From the IMG/VR virus record IMGVR_UViG_3300042006_000293, positions 1-20,892 of that record: a DNA stretch of 20,892 nt, one strand, 5' to 3'. Of the stretch, positions 6,879-14,177 are shown one piece after another (the stretch's first letter is position 1; the number at the start of each line of letters is the position of its first letter). This stretch comes from a virus. A model generated the notes under the pieces. It was not told where the DNA came from, searched no databases, and worked only from the letters and a program-made list of their open reading frames with translations. The translations under genes and the position numbers were made by a program.

Positions 6879-7673
6879 ATGTCTACACCCATCATTCCTT
6901 GGATGGGCGGCAAACGCCGCCTGGCCGACCGCCTCATTCCACTTTTTCCGCCACACGAATGCTACGTCGAAGTCTTTGCCGGCGGTGCCGCGCTCTACTT
7001 CATGCGACCCCAGGCGGCACCGGTCGAAGTCCTTAACGACATCAACGGCGACCTGGTGACGCTGTACCGCGTCGTGCAAAACCACCTCGAAGAGTTCGTG
7101 CGCCAGTTCAAATGGGCGCTCAGCTCGCGCCAGGTGTTCGAGTGGCAGAAGATGACTCGCCCCGAAACCCTCACCGACATCCAGCGCGCCGCCCGATTCT
7201 TTTACCTGCAGCACCATGCCTTCGCCGGCAAGGTCACCGGGCAGACGTTCGGTACCGCCACTACGGGCCCGGCCATCAACCTGCTGCGGATCGAGGAGAA
7301 CCTCTCGGCCGCCTGGCAGCGCCTGTCCGGCACCTACGTTGAAAATCTCCCCTGGCTGGAATGCGCCGAGCGCTACGACCGTGCCCATACCTTCCATTAC
7401 ATGGACCCGCCTTACTGGCAGACCGCTGGCTATGGTGTGGACTTTCCGTTCGAGAACTACGAGCGGATGGCCGACTTCATGCGGCGCTGCAAAGGCAAGG
7501 TGATGGTTAGCATCAACGACCACCCGGACATCCGTCGCGTGTTCGAAGGCTTTCACTTCGAAACCTTGGACATCCGCTACACCACCACCAACCAACGGCA
7601 GGGGAAGGCCGAGGTGAGCGGCGAGCTGGTGATCATGAATTGGGAGCCGGCTGCGTTGGGCGGATTGTTCTGA
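6879..7673 (+). CDS. D12-class DNA adenine (N6) methyltransferase, phage-borne
   Basis: 264 residues. Motifs of the Dam/D12 family are in order: PWMGGKRRLADRL (residues 7-19, the S-adenosylmethionine-binding FxGxK-like motif X), EVFAGGAALYF (31-41, motif I), VLNDINGDLVTLY (51-63), and the catalytic DPPY (176-179, motif IV), with SGELVIMNW near the C-terminus. The enzyme would methylate adenine N6 in a short target, probably shielding phage DNA or altering gene control. ATG 6879 was preferred because AAAGG (6863-6867) is at proper distance; an in-frame TTG at 6870 is too near. It follows the lysis cassette after a 150-base gap that contains an inverted CTAGGCTC/GAGCCTAG pair (6804-6811, 6835-6842) and a LexA-type box, so it is likely a separate, damage-inducible unit. 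No cognate endonuclease is next to it. Confidence 0.9.
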   Translation: MSTPIIPWMGGKRRLADRLIPLFPPHECYVEVFAGGAALYFMRPQAAPVEVLNDINGDLVTLYRVVQNHLEEFVRQFKWALSSRQVFEWQKMTRPETLTDIQRAARFFYLQHHAFAGKVTGQTFGTATTGPAINLLRIEENLSAAWQRLSGTYVENLPWLECAERYDRAHTFHYMDPPYWQTAGYGVDFPFENYERMADFMRRCKGKVMVSINDHPDIRRVFEGFHFETLDIRYTTTNQRQGKAEVSGELVIMNWEPAALGGLF

Positions 7674-8072
7674 TCACCATGGCGCGAATCCTGGGCAACC
7701 AATACCCCAAAGCTGCAACAGCTCGGTGAGTTTGATAAGAAACTCAACAGTTGCCATTAGAAGAGCCAGCACATTCATTTTTTTATTCTCGCAAAGAAAC
7801 ATGCCGCGCCTAATGGCGCGGTAGCTGTGGGCGGAAAGTGAATCTGTTTTTAAACTAGTTGTTAAATACGGTGTTCGTCAATGGCGAGACGAGAATTATT
7901 GGGAGTTAGTTAATATTTGTCTGGGTACATTATCCCCGGGTCAAAAGGTGTATGCGACGTGACGTCCTTCTTTGGTATAGGGCTAAGGGGGTATACGGCA
8001 TTTGGGGATGTGGGCAATGGGTGTATACGGCGGGTATGCATTGAACGCTGCTTTATGGAAGGTCGCGATATC

Positions 8073-8101
8073 TGTTTTTTACACGAAAAGTGGAAATCAT
8101 G
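8073..8101 (+). repeat. Direct repeat, copy 1 (29 bases)
   Basis: 29 bases matching 8205-8233 with one mismatch (T at 8078, A at 8210); the inner 22 bases, TACACGAAAAGTGGAAATCA plus TG, are identical. The core contains the small imperfect palindrome CACGAAAAGTG. The spacing between copies is exactly 132 bases, a multiple of three. Confidence 0.8.
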
Positions 8102-8204
8102 AATATTTGTTAGTTGGTGGGTGATGCTTGTTATTATATGTTGGCGGGGTGAAGGGCTTGTGTTTACTGAGGTGAATGATTTGTTAAGTGATGAACAGTT
8201 AAAA

Positions 8205-8233
8205 TGTTTATTACACGAAAAGTGGAAATCATG
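8205..8233 (+). repeat. Direct repeat, copy 2 (29 bases)
   Basis: Second copy of the 8073-8101 repeat. It lies 32 bases before the 3' end of the SRAP gene, which is transcribed towards it. Such a pair could be recombination or attachment sites at an element border, or a regulator binding pair. Confidence 0.8.
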
Positions 8234-8264
8234 CACAAACCATATTTCGCCATAATCGGGCAGA

Positions 8265-8957
8265 TCATGGGTCTAGTGGTGAAGTCGGAGTGATCAATGC
8301 GGCACCCTGATTGCGGACATTGCCAATCGCCCTGTCGACCCTGAACCACTCGAATGCTTCGGTTGGCTCCCCCTGCAGCAGTACCATCTGTTCCGCGTGC
8401 TCATTGGGCGTGGCCGGGTCCAGCCATTCCCGGGCCAGTTCAGGCGACAGCGTTACCGGCCGACGGTCGTGGATGTCCACCATGCCGCCGGCGCTGTCGG
8501 CGGTGATGATGACGAAGCCGTCATACTCGCCTGGCTCATGCTCGGCGCTGGGGTATTGGCCGATCGCAGCACAGAGGATCGGAGTTCGGTCACGGTGACG
8601 AATCAGGTAGGGTTGCTTCTTTGGGCCGCCTTCATCTACCCATTCAAACCAGTTGTCGATGGCGATGATTGCTCGGTGCGGCCAGATCGCTTTGAAAAAA
8701 GGACCATGAGCGACTTTCTCAACCCGGGCATTGATCGGCGCTGCGCGGTCTTTGGCCCAATGCGGCCGCCATCCCCAGCGAACCATGTCAGCCCGCAGAA
8801 ATTGACCTTCTTGATGTAAAAGGGCGAGCTGCGTGGACGGCGCAGCGTTATAGCGCTCGAAAGGCTGGTCGCCAGTATAGTTAATTAGTGCGTTTGGCAT
8901 GCTGAGCGCCGCGACGAAGTCGTGAATGCCCCGGTACTGGGAAAGGCGTCCACACAT
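8265..8957 (-). CDS. yedK: SRAP-domain protein (YedK/HMCES-type abasic-site DNA-protein crosslinker)
   Basis: 230 residues. The protein starts MCGRLSQY, placing the catalytic Cys at position 2, exposed after Met removal. Other SRAP landmarks follow: NARVEK (residues about 76-81), RAIIAIDNWFEWVDEG with the conserved Glu (about 94-109), and DIHDRRPV with the conserved His (about 160-167). Family members form a thiazolidine link between Cys2 and abasic sites in single-stranded DNA, protecting them during replication; the older name is SOS response-associated peptidase. ATG 8957 has GGAGG seven bases upstream. It starts 23 bases after the stop of the upstream minus-strand gene, so both probably share one transcript driven from the LexA box at 9734-9749. 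Length is normal (YedK is 222 residues). Confidence 0.95.
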   Translation of the reverse strand: MCGRLSQYRGIHDFVAALSMPNALINYTGDQPFERYNAAPSTQLALLHQEGQFLRADMVRWGWRPHWAKDRAAPINARVEKVAHGPFFKAIWPHRAIIAIDNWFEWVDEGGPKKQPYLIRHRDRTPILCAAIGQYPSAEHEPGEYDGFVIITADSAGGMVDIHDRRPVTLSPELAREWLDPATPNEHAEQMVLLQGEPTEAFEWFRVDRAIGNVRNQGAALITPTSPLDP

Positions 8958-8980
8958 GGTCAGATCCTCCAGCTGTGCTT

Positions 8981-9709
8981 TCAGCGTAGACCAGCACTCG
9001 GATGCTTAATGACGAAGCCTTGTCCGGAGCAGGCAGTGCAGTCGTCTCTTCGGTCAAAGCGGTCGAGACAATCGGGGCAGGTTTTGAACCTGGCCAGATC
9101 AATAAACGGCCGCATCTTTTCGTAAATGTTCAGATCGCGATCTTCCAGCGCGACTTGCGCCGCGTCGACCAAGGCACGATAAATATCGGAGTCTTCAATC
9201 GGCTTGTAGATAACCCCGAGAATCATCCGACCTGTCTCAATGAGGTCGAACTGTCGGCCATCGGGCAGGATCAGCGTAAGGCCTTCGATGCGTGCAGTGA
9301 CACCGGATGGGTTGAAAACGAGATTTACCCCGGAGCCGCCGCAATAGACCTTGCCATCGTAGGTGGTTCGAACTTCGGCCAGGTTGTCCCTTCTCGCCAT
9401 AAAAATGGTTCGCCCGATTTCCCCCAGTGTCAGGGAGCCGTTGCAGGCTACAACGTCATAGGATGATGCGCCGCAATAGCGGACAGGATGGCTCTGCAAT
9501 TCTTCCACGGCATGCCAGTACGCGGCGTTAGCCATTTCATTCATATCGTATTGCTCGAGCGGGTTGATCAGTCCTTCGGCGAGCAAAGTGGATGTCATGG
9601 AGTGAAGGTGCTGCCGGTGCGCCTCGGGGTTCTGCATTCGAAAGTCGTGGTCGTCGAGGGTCGAGTTCCACTGCTGAAGTCTTAGCGCTTTAGCCTGGTC
9701 GAAATTCAT
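8981..9709 (-). CDS. Uncharacterised protein with C-terminal zinc ribbon, LexA-box-controlled, upstream of SRAP gene
   Basis: 242 residues starting MNFDQAKALRLQQWNSTLDD. Residues 1-75 are helical and polar, and 80-190 alternate strands and helices (LGEIGRTIFMARRDNLAEVR, GLTLILPDGRQFDLIETGRM). The last 35 residues carry CPDC-x(9)-CTAC followed by SGQGF, a four-cysteine zinc ribbon of the DnaJ/rubredoxin-knuckle kind, suggesting binding of nucleic acid or a partner. I do not recognise the family. The only gene downstream is the SRAP gene, 23 bases away, and the only upstream signal is a LexA box about 23 bases before the start, so a DNA-damage role is a fair inference but not shown. The ribosome site is weak (GAAGA). 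No membrane segment or signal peptide. Confidence 0.8.
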   Translation of the reverse strand: MNFDQAKALRLQQWNSTLDDHDFRMQNPEAHRQHLHSMTSTLLAEGLINPLEQYDMNEMANAAYWHAVEELQSHPVRYCGASSYDVVACNGSLTLGEIGRTIFMARRDNLAEVRTTYDGKVYCGGSGVNLVFNPSGVTARIEGLTLILPDGRQFDLIETGRMILGVIYKPIEDSDIYRALVDAAQVALEDRDLNIYEKMRPFIDLARFKTCPDCLDRFDRRDDCTACSGQGFVIKHPSAGLR

Positions 9710-9731
9710 GGAAGAGTCTTCGCTGGACGTA

Positions 9732-9751
9732 TACTGTTTTTATATACAGTA
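9732..9751 (-). promoter_or_regulatory. LexA SOS box controlling the zinc-ribbon/SRAP gene pair
   Basis: TACTGTTTTTATATACAGTA (plus-strand reading) holds CTG-N10-CAG with the outer TA/TA of the gammaproteobacterial consensus; only the left half of the core (TTTTT) departs from perfect symmetry. It lies 23 bases upstream of the ATG at 9709, where LexA would block a promoter for the minus-strand pair. Confidence 0.8.
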
Positions 9752-9849
9752 ATCGGAATCGCACGGTTGGGGTGAGTAAGAGGCGACGAGGTGTAGGATT
9801 CTAGGGATGTACGGTCGGCATGAGGCTAGGGAGTGCGAGATAGTTGTAG

Positions 9850-10489
9850 ACACCTTCACCCCTGCCGGTCGGTGAGCTTCGCAAGGAGCTGATCATCTGC
9901 CTACGCCAAGGTAGGACCGCCCCAGGCCATGCTCTGGTGGAGTGGATCGGCGTGGCCAGATCCCCAGATGATCAGTATTCACATGCTGATCACGCGAGAT
10001 TGAAGACGGGTTGATGCCAGGGCATTGGGAGCGCGATCTGATTAGGGGCAAAGCCAACGCCTCGTTTGTAGACACCTGTGGTTACTTGATGCTGATGAAA
10101 ATGAACGATACGAGGGCAACCATCTGCGATGGAGGCTTCAGTGCGGTGCTCAATCGCATGACGCTGGCGATGCGTAAAAGCATGACCTATGACCAAGGTA
10201 GGAAGATGGCGCAGCACGTCGAAATCACCCAGAAGACCGGAGTGGCGATCTATTTTTGTGACCCGCACAGCCCTGGCAGCGCGGCAGTAACGTGAATATC
10301 AACGGGGCTGACCGTCAATAGTTGCCCTAGGAGACTGACTTGTCAGTACATAGCCAGGAAAACCTAGATGCCTGCAATTGAATATGCGTCTTGCACAAAC
10401 GTTTCGATTTCAACTGTCCAATCGAAGTCATGGGGCAAGTGATGCAAGAGGCCATTGTTGTGAGCCTTGATGCCCAAAACTTCCATTAA
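9850..10489 (+). pseudogene. IS30-family transposase, decayed remnant
   Basis: Pieces of an IS30-type transposase are found in order but in shifting frames. LPVGELRKELIICLRQG (about 9862-9912) comes first. RGQIP and, after several frameshifts and stops, EIEDGLMPGHWERDLIRGKA (around 9995-10050) follow. Next is MRKSMTYDQGRKMAQHVEIT, then FCDPHSP. A one-base shift leads to WQRGSNVNINGADRQ, then two in-frame stops, ETDLSVHSQENLDA (about 10337-10378), and finally RFDFNCPIEVMGQVMQ ending at the TAA at 10489. IS30 enzymes use a DDE catalytic core; the first Asp region (GHWE-GDLI) is altered to GHWERDLI. The N-terminal helix-turn-helix region and part of the C-terminus are missing. No intact terminal repeats were found, so the element is immobile. 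Confidence 0.85.
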
Positions 10490-10499
10490 ATAACTGTAA

Positions 10500-10530
10500 T
10501 TGCACTCGGCTCTTGCAATCGCCTTATAAT
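10500..10530 (+). promoter_or_regulatory. Possible sigma-70 promoter for the small orphan gene
   Basis: TTGCAC (10500-10505) and a perfect TATAAT (10525-10530) with a 19-base spacer, longer than the ideal 17. It would leave an untranslated leader of roughly 105 bases before ATG 10642. AT-rich surroundings make a chance match possible. Confidence 0.35.
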
Positions 10531-10641
10531 TATTCGGCACATGGTCTGCTCTGAAAAATTCTTAAAGTTGTCATTTATAACAGGTGGATGATTTTTTTAT
10601 TGGACTACTCTGTGGCTATAAATATGGAGGAGGTTAGTGCG

Positions 10642-10908
10642 ATGGATAGTGCTGATGCAAAGGCTCTTGCGACGGATTGGGTTGGCGTTGGTAAAGAGTT
10701 GAGTGTAGTTCTTTGTAGTGGCTACTACACGTCCGAAGGTGGTGCGGGTGCTAGAGGGATTCTTCAAAGCATCGGCTCTAATGGCTTGACAGTAAAGACA
10801 GATAAAGGGTCGGTGTACATGGAATATAAGTTCATTGCTGGCATATATAATAGGAAGGAGATAGATAAAGCATCGGCTTCAACTGCCGGATTAGGAATAT
10901 TTCTTTAA
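10642..10908 (+). CDS. Small orphan protein, unknown function
   Basis: 88 residues starting MDSADAKALATDWVGVGKEL. ATG 10642 is chosen because it has a perfect AGGAGG (10627-10632) at 9 bases; an in-frame ATG at 10588 has no comparable site. The middle (KELSVVLCSGYYTSEGGAGA then RGILQSIGSNGLTVKTDKG, then SVYMEYKFIAGIYNRK) alternates short strands and turns as in a small beta-barrel (SH3/Sm-like: a bound RNA or peptide would be a guess). There is no signal peptide. AT-rich codon use differs from the phage genes and from the protease gene downstream, pointing to separate acquisition. Not recognised. Confidence 0.6.
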   Translation: MDSADAKALATDWVGVGKELSVVLCSGYYTSEGGAGARGILQSIGSNGLTVKTDKGSVYMEYKFIAGIYNRKEIDKASASTAGLGIFL

Positions 10909-11018
10909 AATTCTTCGGTGACTTGCTCATCGCTCAATCCTCCTAAAGGGAAGGGGCCTGCGGGAAAGTCGGGGCGGTTCAAACGTGTGATGGGCGGCTG
11001 GTGGCTAACGGAGTTGCT

Positions 11019-11900
11019 ATGAAGTCGAGTTTGCAGTCGTGCTCCAACTGGCGCCCTAGAAAAGATGTTGCTAATCGCAGTTCCGGCACGGATTTATCGC
11101 CCGTGAGTGATAGAGATGCGTCACACAACCAATTGATGTCTGACGCAGTTTCACCACAGGGCGTCGGTTTTTTTGGTCTCGATACCAAAAGTATCATTGG
11201 CGATGATGATCGGGACCCTGTAGCCAGCACCGTTAGCGCGCCGTGGCGAATGATTTGCTCCCTCGAGATCTGGTGGCCGGGAGCAGACGCTCCCGCCTAT
11301 GGCACGGGTTGGCTGGCGGGCCCAGCTCTCGTCGTCACCGCTGCCCACTGTGTGTTCGATCATCAACAAGGCCTCGGATGGGCGACGAAAATATCGGTCA
11401 CTCCAGGCCGTGATCGGAGCGAAGCCCCGTTCGGGAGCTACGATGCAAATCGCTTTTCCGCCACGAAGGCGTGGCAGAAAGTGCCCGGACGGAATGTAGA
11501 CATTGGCGCAATCCATCTCGACGACGACCTAGGGCGCGTCGTCGGTTGGTTCACGTACGGCATCAACGACCGGGTCATCGTCGGAGGCGAGCCGCTGACG
11601 ATCAGCGGATATTCTCGGCGAAGAGCCGTTCACTCTACCCAACAGCGAGCGTCTGGAGTTTCGGTTGGAGTGATCGAGGGTCGACTGTTTTACACCGTCG
11701 ACACTTTGGGAGGAGCGAGTGGTGCTCCGGTGCTGCTTGGAGCTGTCCAGGATGACTCCGATACACATGTTATTGCGGTACATACCGACGACGAGACTGC
11801 GGTCCCTCCGGAAATCGGAGTTGAGAGCAATTCTGGGCCGCTCCTCGTCCCGGAATGGACCACGCTGATTGAGCAGTGGAACGCATTAGTTCGAATATGA
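11019..11900 (+). CDS. Trypsin/V8-like serine protease (chymotrypsin clan PA)
   Basis: 293 residues from ATG 11019 (CGGAG just upstream; an in-frame GTG at 11001 is an alternative start). The catalytic triad is visible: His110 in VVTAAHC, Asp161 in NVDIGAIHL, and Ser234 in GGASGAPVL. SIIGDDDRDPVAS (about 58-70) resembles the start of the mature enzyme in glutamyl-endopeptidase-like proteases, which would make residues 1-58 a pro-region. No hydrophobic signal peptide is seen, which is odd for this family; it may act in the cytoplasm, be exported another way, or be wrongly started. The stop is 18 bases before a lipoprotein gene with its own Shine-Dalgarno, so the two and the following small gene form an operon. 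Confidence 0.85.
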   Translation: MKSSLQSCSNWRPRKDVANRSSGTDLSPVSDRDASHNQLMSDAVSPQGVGFFGLDTKSIIGDDDRDPVASTVSAPWRMICSLEIWWPGADAPAYGTGWLAGPALVVTAAHCVFDHQQGLGWATKISVTPGRDRSEAPFGSYDANRFSATKAWQKVPGRNVDIGAIHLDDDLGRVVGWFTYGINDRVIVGGEPLTISGYSRRRAVHSTQQRASGVSVGVIEGRLFYTVDTLGGASGAPVLLGAVQDDSDTHVIAVHTDDETAVPPEIGVESNSGPLLVPEWTTLIEQWNALVRI

Positions 11901-11918
11901 AGGAAAGGGAGAATCAGC

Positions 11919-13541
11919 ATGTTCCGGAACCTGAGCATTCATTTTTGTGCGGTAGTAGCGCTAACGACATTGGCGGGATGCGATAAGCCCGAAATTTCAG
12001 CCGCGGCACTAGAGTCGCGAGGGGGGGCGCAAGAGTCTGCGAGCTCAACCGGGCCGGTACGGATACTTAGCGCATTGCCCCCTCCGGGAACAAGCACGAC
12101 AGAGGCGGACCGAGAGGGACGTCTTGCAATTAAACGCGGTGCAGACTATGTGCCCATCGATGAAGATCCTAAGGCTCTTTTCGACCGCCTGGAACGTGAC
12201 ATGTCGCAAAGGCGGCAAGCAGGTTGGAAGATTGTCGAATCGATGCTTGCGCCTCAAAAGCTGCAGGTCGATGGCATGACCATCGACGTGCCGCTGTGGC
12301 ACACGTGGTATGAGGGCGCGTCTGAGAACGCTGAAGTCAATTCGGTCATCGATTTGTATGTCGACAATCTCAAGAAATGTCGTGAGAGTAGCTGTGGCGA
12401 TCGTGAGACGAAGATCGCTGAGCGGACGTTGGTCGAGTATTCCACGAAGGATCTGGGCGAAAGCCTCACTCGTGCGAACATGAATCAGACATTGTTACAG
12501 CTGAAGAACCTTGAGGAGCCTGATCCAACTGGAAAGCGGGCGCATCTCGGGCAAGGCTTCACAATGTTCAGCCCGAGCTTCGTTGAGCACTTACTAACGC
12601 AGGCGCGTGGTATTGAGGGCTGTGCATTGCGCAGAGAGACTGCGGACACACCACCCCGCACAGCATCACAGTTTTCCTACTGCTTCGACGAGTTTCCTCG
12701 AAGCGCAGTAATGGTCAAGACGCAATGGTCATCGATTGACGATGGTAGCGAGGACCGGGCTTTCGACACCTCGGGGCCGGCGCTTGAGCGTCAGCTGGGT
12801 TCGCTGAACGGAAAATGGAATCCCGGTAAGTCGGCGGCACGTTCGACCAGCACGATGTACTCGGTAAAAACCAATGACGGGGGTACCTACGGCCTCAACG
12901 CAATCCATTTTTCCACCAAGGACACGCGCGAATGGATCTGGGTGACGTTGTGGTGGGATCCTCAGCCCAACAATGACTTCGGCGCGGATCGTCCGGCATC
13001 TATCAACGGATATAACCAAGGGGTCTGGCGAAACTACAAGATGTGTGTGACCAGTGCCTTCAACGAGATGGATCCCGCTCCGTGGAAAAGCTACGAGAAA
13101 GACTATCCGTCTCTCGCGGCATCAATCAAAGGGAGCTTTAACGCAATGTCGTCGGCGGCGAAAGCGAGTTCACCGCCTTTTGATAAGGTCACCAGTTGGT
13201 GTAGTAATCCTTACGTAGAACGGCAAATCAACAACGACAAGACAAACTGCATTGGCTGTCACCAATACTCAATTACATGGTCGGAGGCCACCAGCATCTC
13301 GCCTGCTCGTAAAGTGGATTTCGCAGACAGCATTTGGCTCCTTCCTGATAGACCTCAGCCGCCGATTCCCGAGAAAAGCCGAGCCGACTACGCGAAGCAT
13401 TTCCCTCAGCTGGGTCGATCGCGAATCCGCAACAACTTCCCGGCAGACTTCGCATGGTCGACGGACCTCGAGTTCCCGGAACAAATTACGAACGCCCGTA
13501 AAGAGCATCACTTTGAATGGGATGCCAAGGAGAGTGATTAA
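11919..13541 (+). CDS. Large lipoprotein with single CxxCH haem-binding motif
   Basis: 540 residues. MFRNLSIHFCAVVALTTLAG-C is a lipoprotein signal with lipobox LAGC and lipidation at Cys21. The mature protein has no repeats or membrane spans. Around 335-345 it reads REWIWVTLWWDP, and at 444-448 NCIGCHQ supplies one c-type haem attachment site, followed by WSEATSISPARKVDFADSIW. A further seven Cys (for example C154, C159, C235, C255, C376, C428) suggest disulfides. The product is probably an envelope-anchored redox or sensory protein; I cannot name its family. The start has AAAGGGAGA upstream. One base separates its stop from the next ATG, so translation is coupled. Confidence 0.75.
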   Translation: MFRNLSIHFCAVVALTTLAGCDKPEISAAALESRGGAQESASSTGPVRILSALPPPGTSTTEADREGRLAIKRGADYVPIDEDPKALFDRLERDMSQRRQAGWKIVESMLAPQKLQVDGMTIDVPLWHTWYEGASENAEVNSVIDLYVDNLKKCRESSCGDRETKIAERTLVEYSTKDLGESLTRANMNQTLLQLKNLEEPDPTGKRAHLGQGFTMFSPSFVEHLLTQARGIEGCALRRETADTPPRTASQFSYCFDEFPRSAVMVKTQWSSIDDGSEDRAFDTSGPALERQLGSLNGKWNPGKSAARSTSTMYSVKTNDGGTYGLNAIHFSTKDTREWIWVTLWWDPQPNNDFGADRPASINGYNQGVWRNYKMCVTSAFNEMDPAPWKSYEKDYPSLAASIKGSFNAMSSAAKASSPPFDKVTSWCSNPYVERQINNDKTNCIGCHQYSITWSEATSISPARKVDFADSIWLLPDRPQPPIPEKSRADYAKHFPQLGRSRIRNNFPADFAWSTDLEFPEQITNARKEHHFEWDAKESD

Positions 13542-13542
13542 T

Positions 13543-13812
13543 ATGCTTTCGTACGTCGCTGATATCGTCCCTTTGTTTCGAGAAAAAGATCTCGGTTGTA
13601 TGGATAAGAGGCATTGGCCCTTGGCCGATGCGGTATTTATGTGTGATCCGACCGGCAGTGACGTGTACGCCGACCATTGGCATGCACGGTATACATTCTC
13701 CAGGCTTTCCAGCACTGACCCTTCCGATCGGATGCCGAAGGGAGGACCTTCTTGGAGCGAAGAAAGCCTGCTCAAATTTCAGCAGTGGATGGACGATGGA
13801 TTCCATCCATAG
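13543..13812 (+). CDS. Small cytochrome-c-like protein without haem motif
   Basis: 89 residues from ATG 13543, with AAGGAGAG (13527-13534) as Shine-Dalgarno. MLSYVADIVPLFREKDLGCM and the C-terminal RMPKGGPSWSEESLLKFQQW followed by MDDGFHP match the pattern DI-x-PLF...RMPxGGPxW...F-x-W-x-D-x-G found in cytochrome c domains, where the Met of RMP is the distal iron ligand. CxxCH is absent here. The upstream lipoprotein has CxxCH, so the two may work together or be a split form of one redox protein. No signal peptide. A longer frame open from 13252 overlaps the lipoprotein gene and is not used. Confidence 0.65.
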   Translation: MLSYVADIVPLFREKDLGCMDKRHWPLADAVFMCDPTGSDVYADHWHARYTFSRLSSTDPSDRMPKGGPSWSEESLLKFQQWMDDGFHP

Positions 13813-13886
13813 TCCATGAGCGTCCTCAGAGGTTCAGATCAGCGGTTAGTTGAGCCGCGGGTAGCACCTCGCCGCAGCGAAGGTTC

Positions 13887-13938
13887 CAGCCGACGTCCCT
13901 GCCTCCGGGCCTTCGGCCCTCCGGCAGGGCCGCGGCTG
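13887..13938. repeat. Nested GC-rich inverted repeat (cruciform/hairpin)
   Basis: Three nested arm pairs: CAGCCG/CGGCTG (13887-13892, 13933-13938), CCCTGCC/GGCAGGG (13897-13903, 13923-13929) and GGGCC/GGCCC around TTC (13907-13911, 13915-13919). Right after it is a perfect GCTCAC-TTC-GTGAGC (13941-13955). It lies 75 bases past the end of the protease operon and could stop transcription or stabilise the 3' end, but there is no T-run. Confidence 0.7.
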
Positions 13939-14015
13939 ACGCTCACTTCGTGAGCTGGACATCCAAAAGCTGCGCTTTCGGCCGCCCGTTAGCTTAATCG
14001 TTTGCGTCCGTTTTT

Positions 14016-14062
14016 GGCCGCTTTCAGCCGGTCGCGACAGGCTGAAATCGGCCATAAGCAGT
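14016..14062 (+). repeat. Dispersed intergenic hairpin repeat, copy A
   Basis: GGCCGCTTTCAGCC (14016-14029), loop GGTCGCGACA, GGCTGAAATCGGCC (14040-14053); 13 of 14 stem positions pair. Followed by ATAAGCAGTCAGTCGG. The same unit, with the sequence ARATCGGCCAWAAG, recurs around 18631, 19672 and 20071, and a relative lies at 17890-17997. GGCC at 14050-14053 is the empty counterpart of the insertion target of the miniature elements further on. Confidence 0.75.
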
Positions 14063-14093
14063 CAGTCGGAAATGTCCACGAAACCATGGGCGA

Positions 14094-14177
14094 TTCATCA
14101 CAATTTTGAACGTCATCAAGATCGCCGAAGCACTAGATATAAAGCCTTCAGCCCTACTAGAAATAGCAGGGCTATAG
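14094..14177 (+). pseudogene. 3' remnant of an XRE-family (helix-turn-helix) regulator
   Basis: In one frame the sequence reads FITILNVIKIAEALDIKPSA then LLEIAGL and TAG at 14175-14177. This is typical of the end of XRE/Cro-type HTH domains (TLLKIAKALDVEPSELL). The N-terminal part, including the recognition helix, is absent; the frame is broken just after the hairpin repeat at 14016-14062. It is convergent with the helicase-nuclease gene, with 27 bases between stops. A weak hairpin AGCCCT...AGGGCT (14150-14173) overlaps its end. It may be the last piece of a former regulator of the neighbouring gene. Confidence 0.55.

Larger units (their letters stand above)
7674..8264. other. AT-rich spacer between methylase and SRAP gene, with hairpin and direct repeats
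   Basis: No convincing gene. It holds a perfect hairpin CCGCGCC-TAAT-GGCGCGG (7804-7821) without a clean T-run, two copies of GTATACGGC (around 7993 and 8027), and a 29-base direct repeat described separately. The composition is clearly more AT-rich than the phage genes, suggesting a different origin. Two short frames (7917-8102 and 8124-8258) end in or contain the repeat and share the peptide LHEKWKS, but have no recognisable homology, and the first lacks a good ribosome site. Confidence 0.6.

Noticed and set aside
7917-8258. Two small frames (7917-8102 and 8124-8258) sharing LHEKWKS
   Set aside because: The first lacks a good start and Shine-Dalgarno, neither has homology I recognise, and the shared peptide is simply the translated direct repeat.
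13252-13542. A longer N-terminus for the 89-residue cytochrome-like protein
   Set aside because: It would overlap the lipoprotein gene by 290 bases. The strong Shine-Dalgarno lies before ATG 13543.
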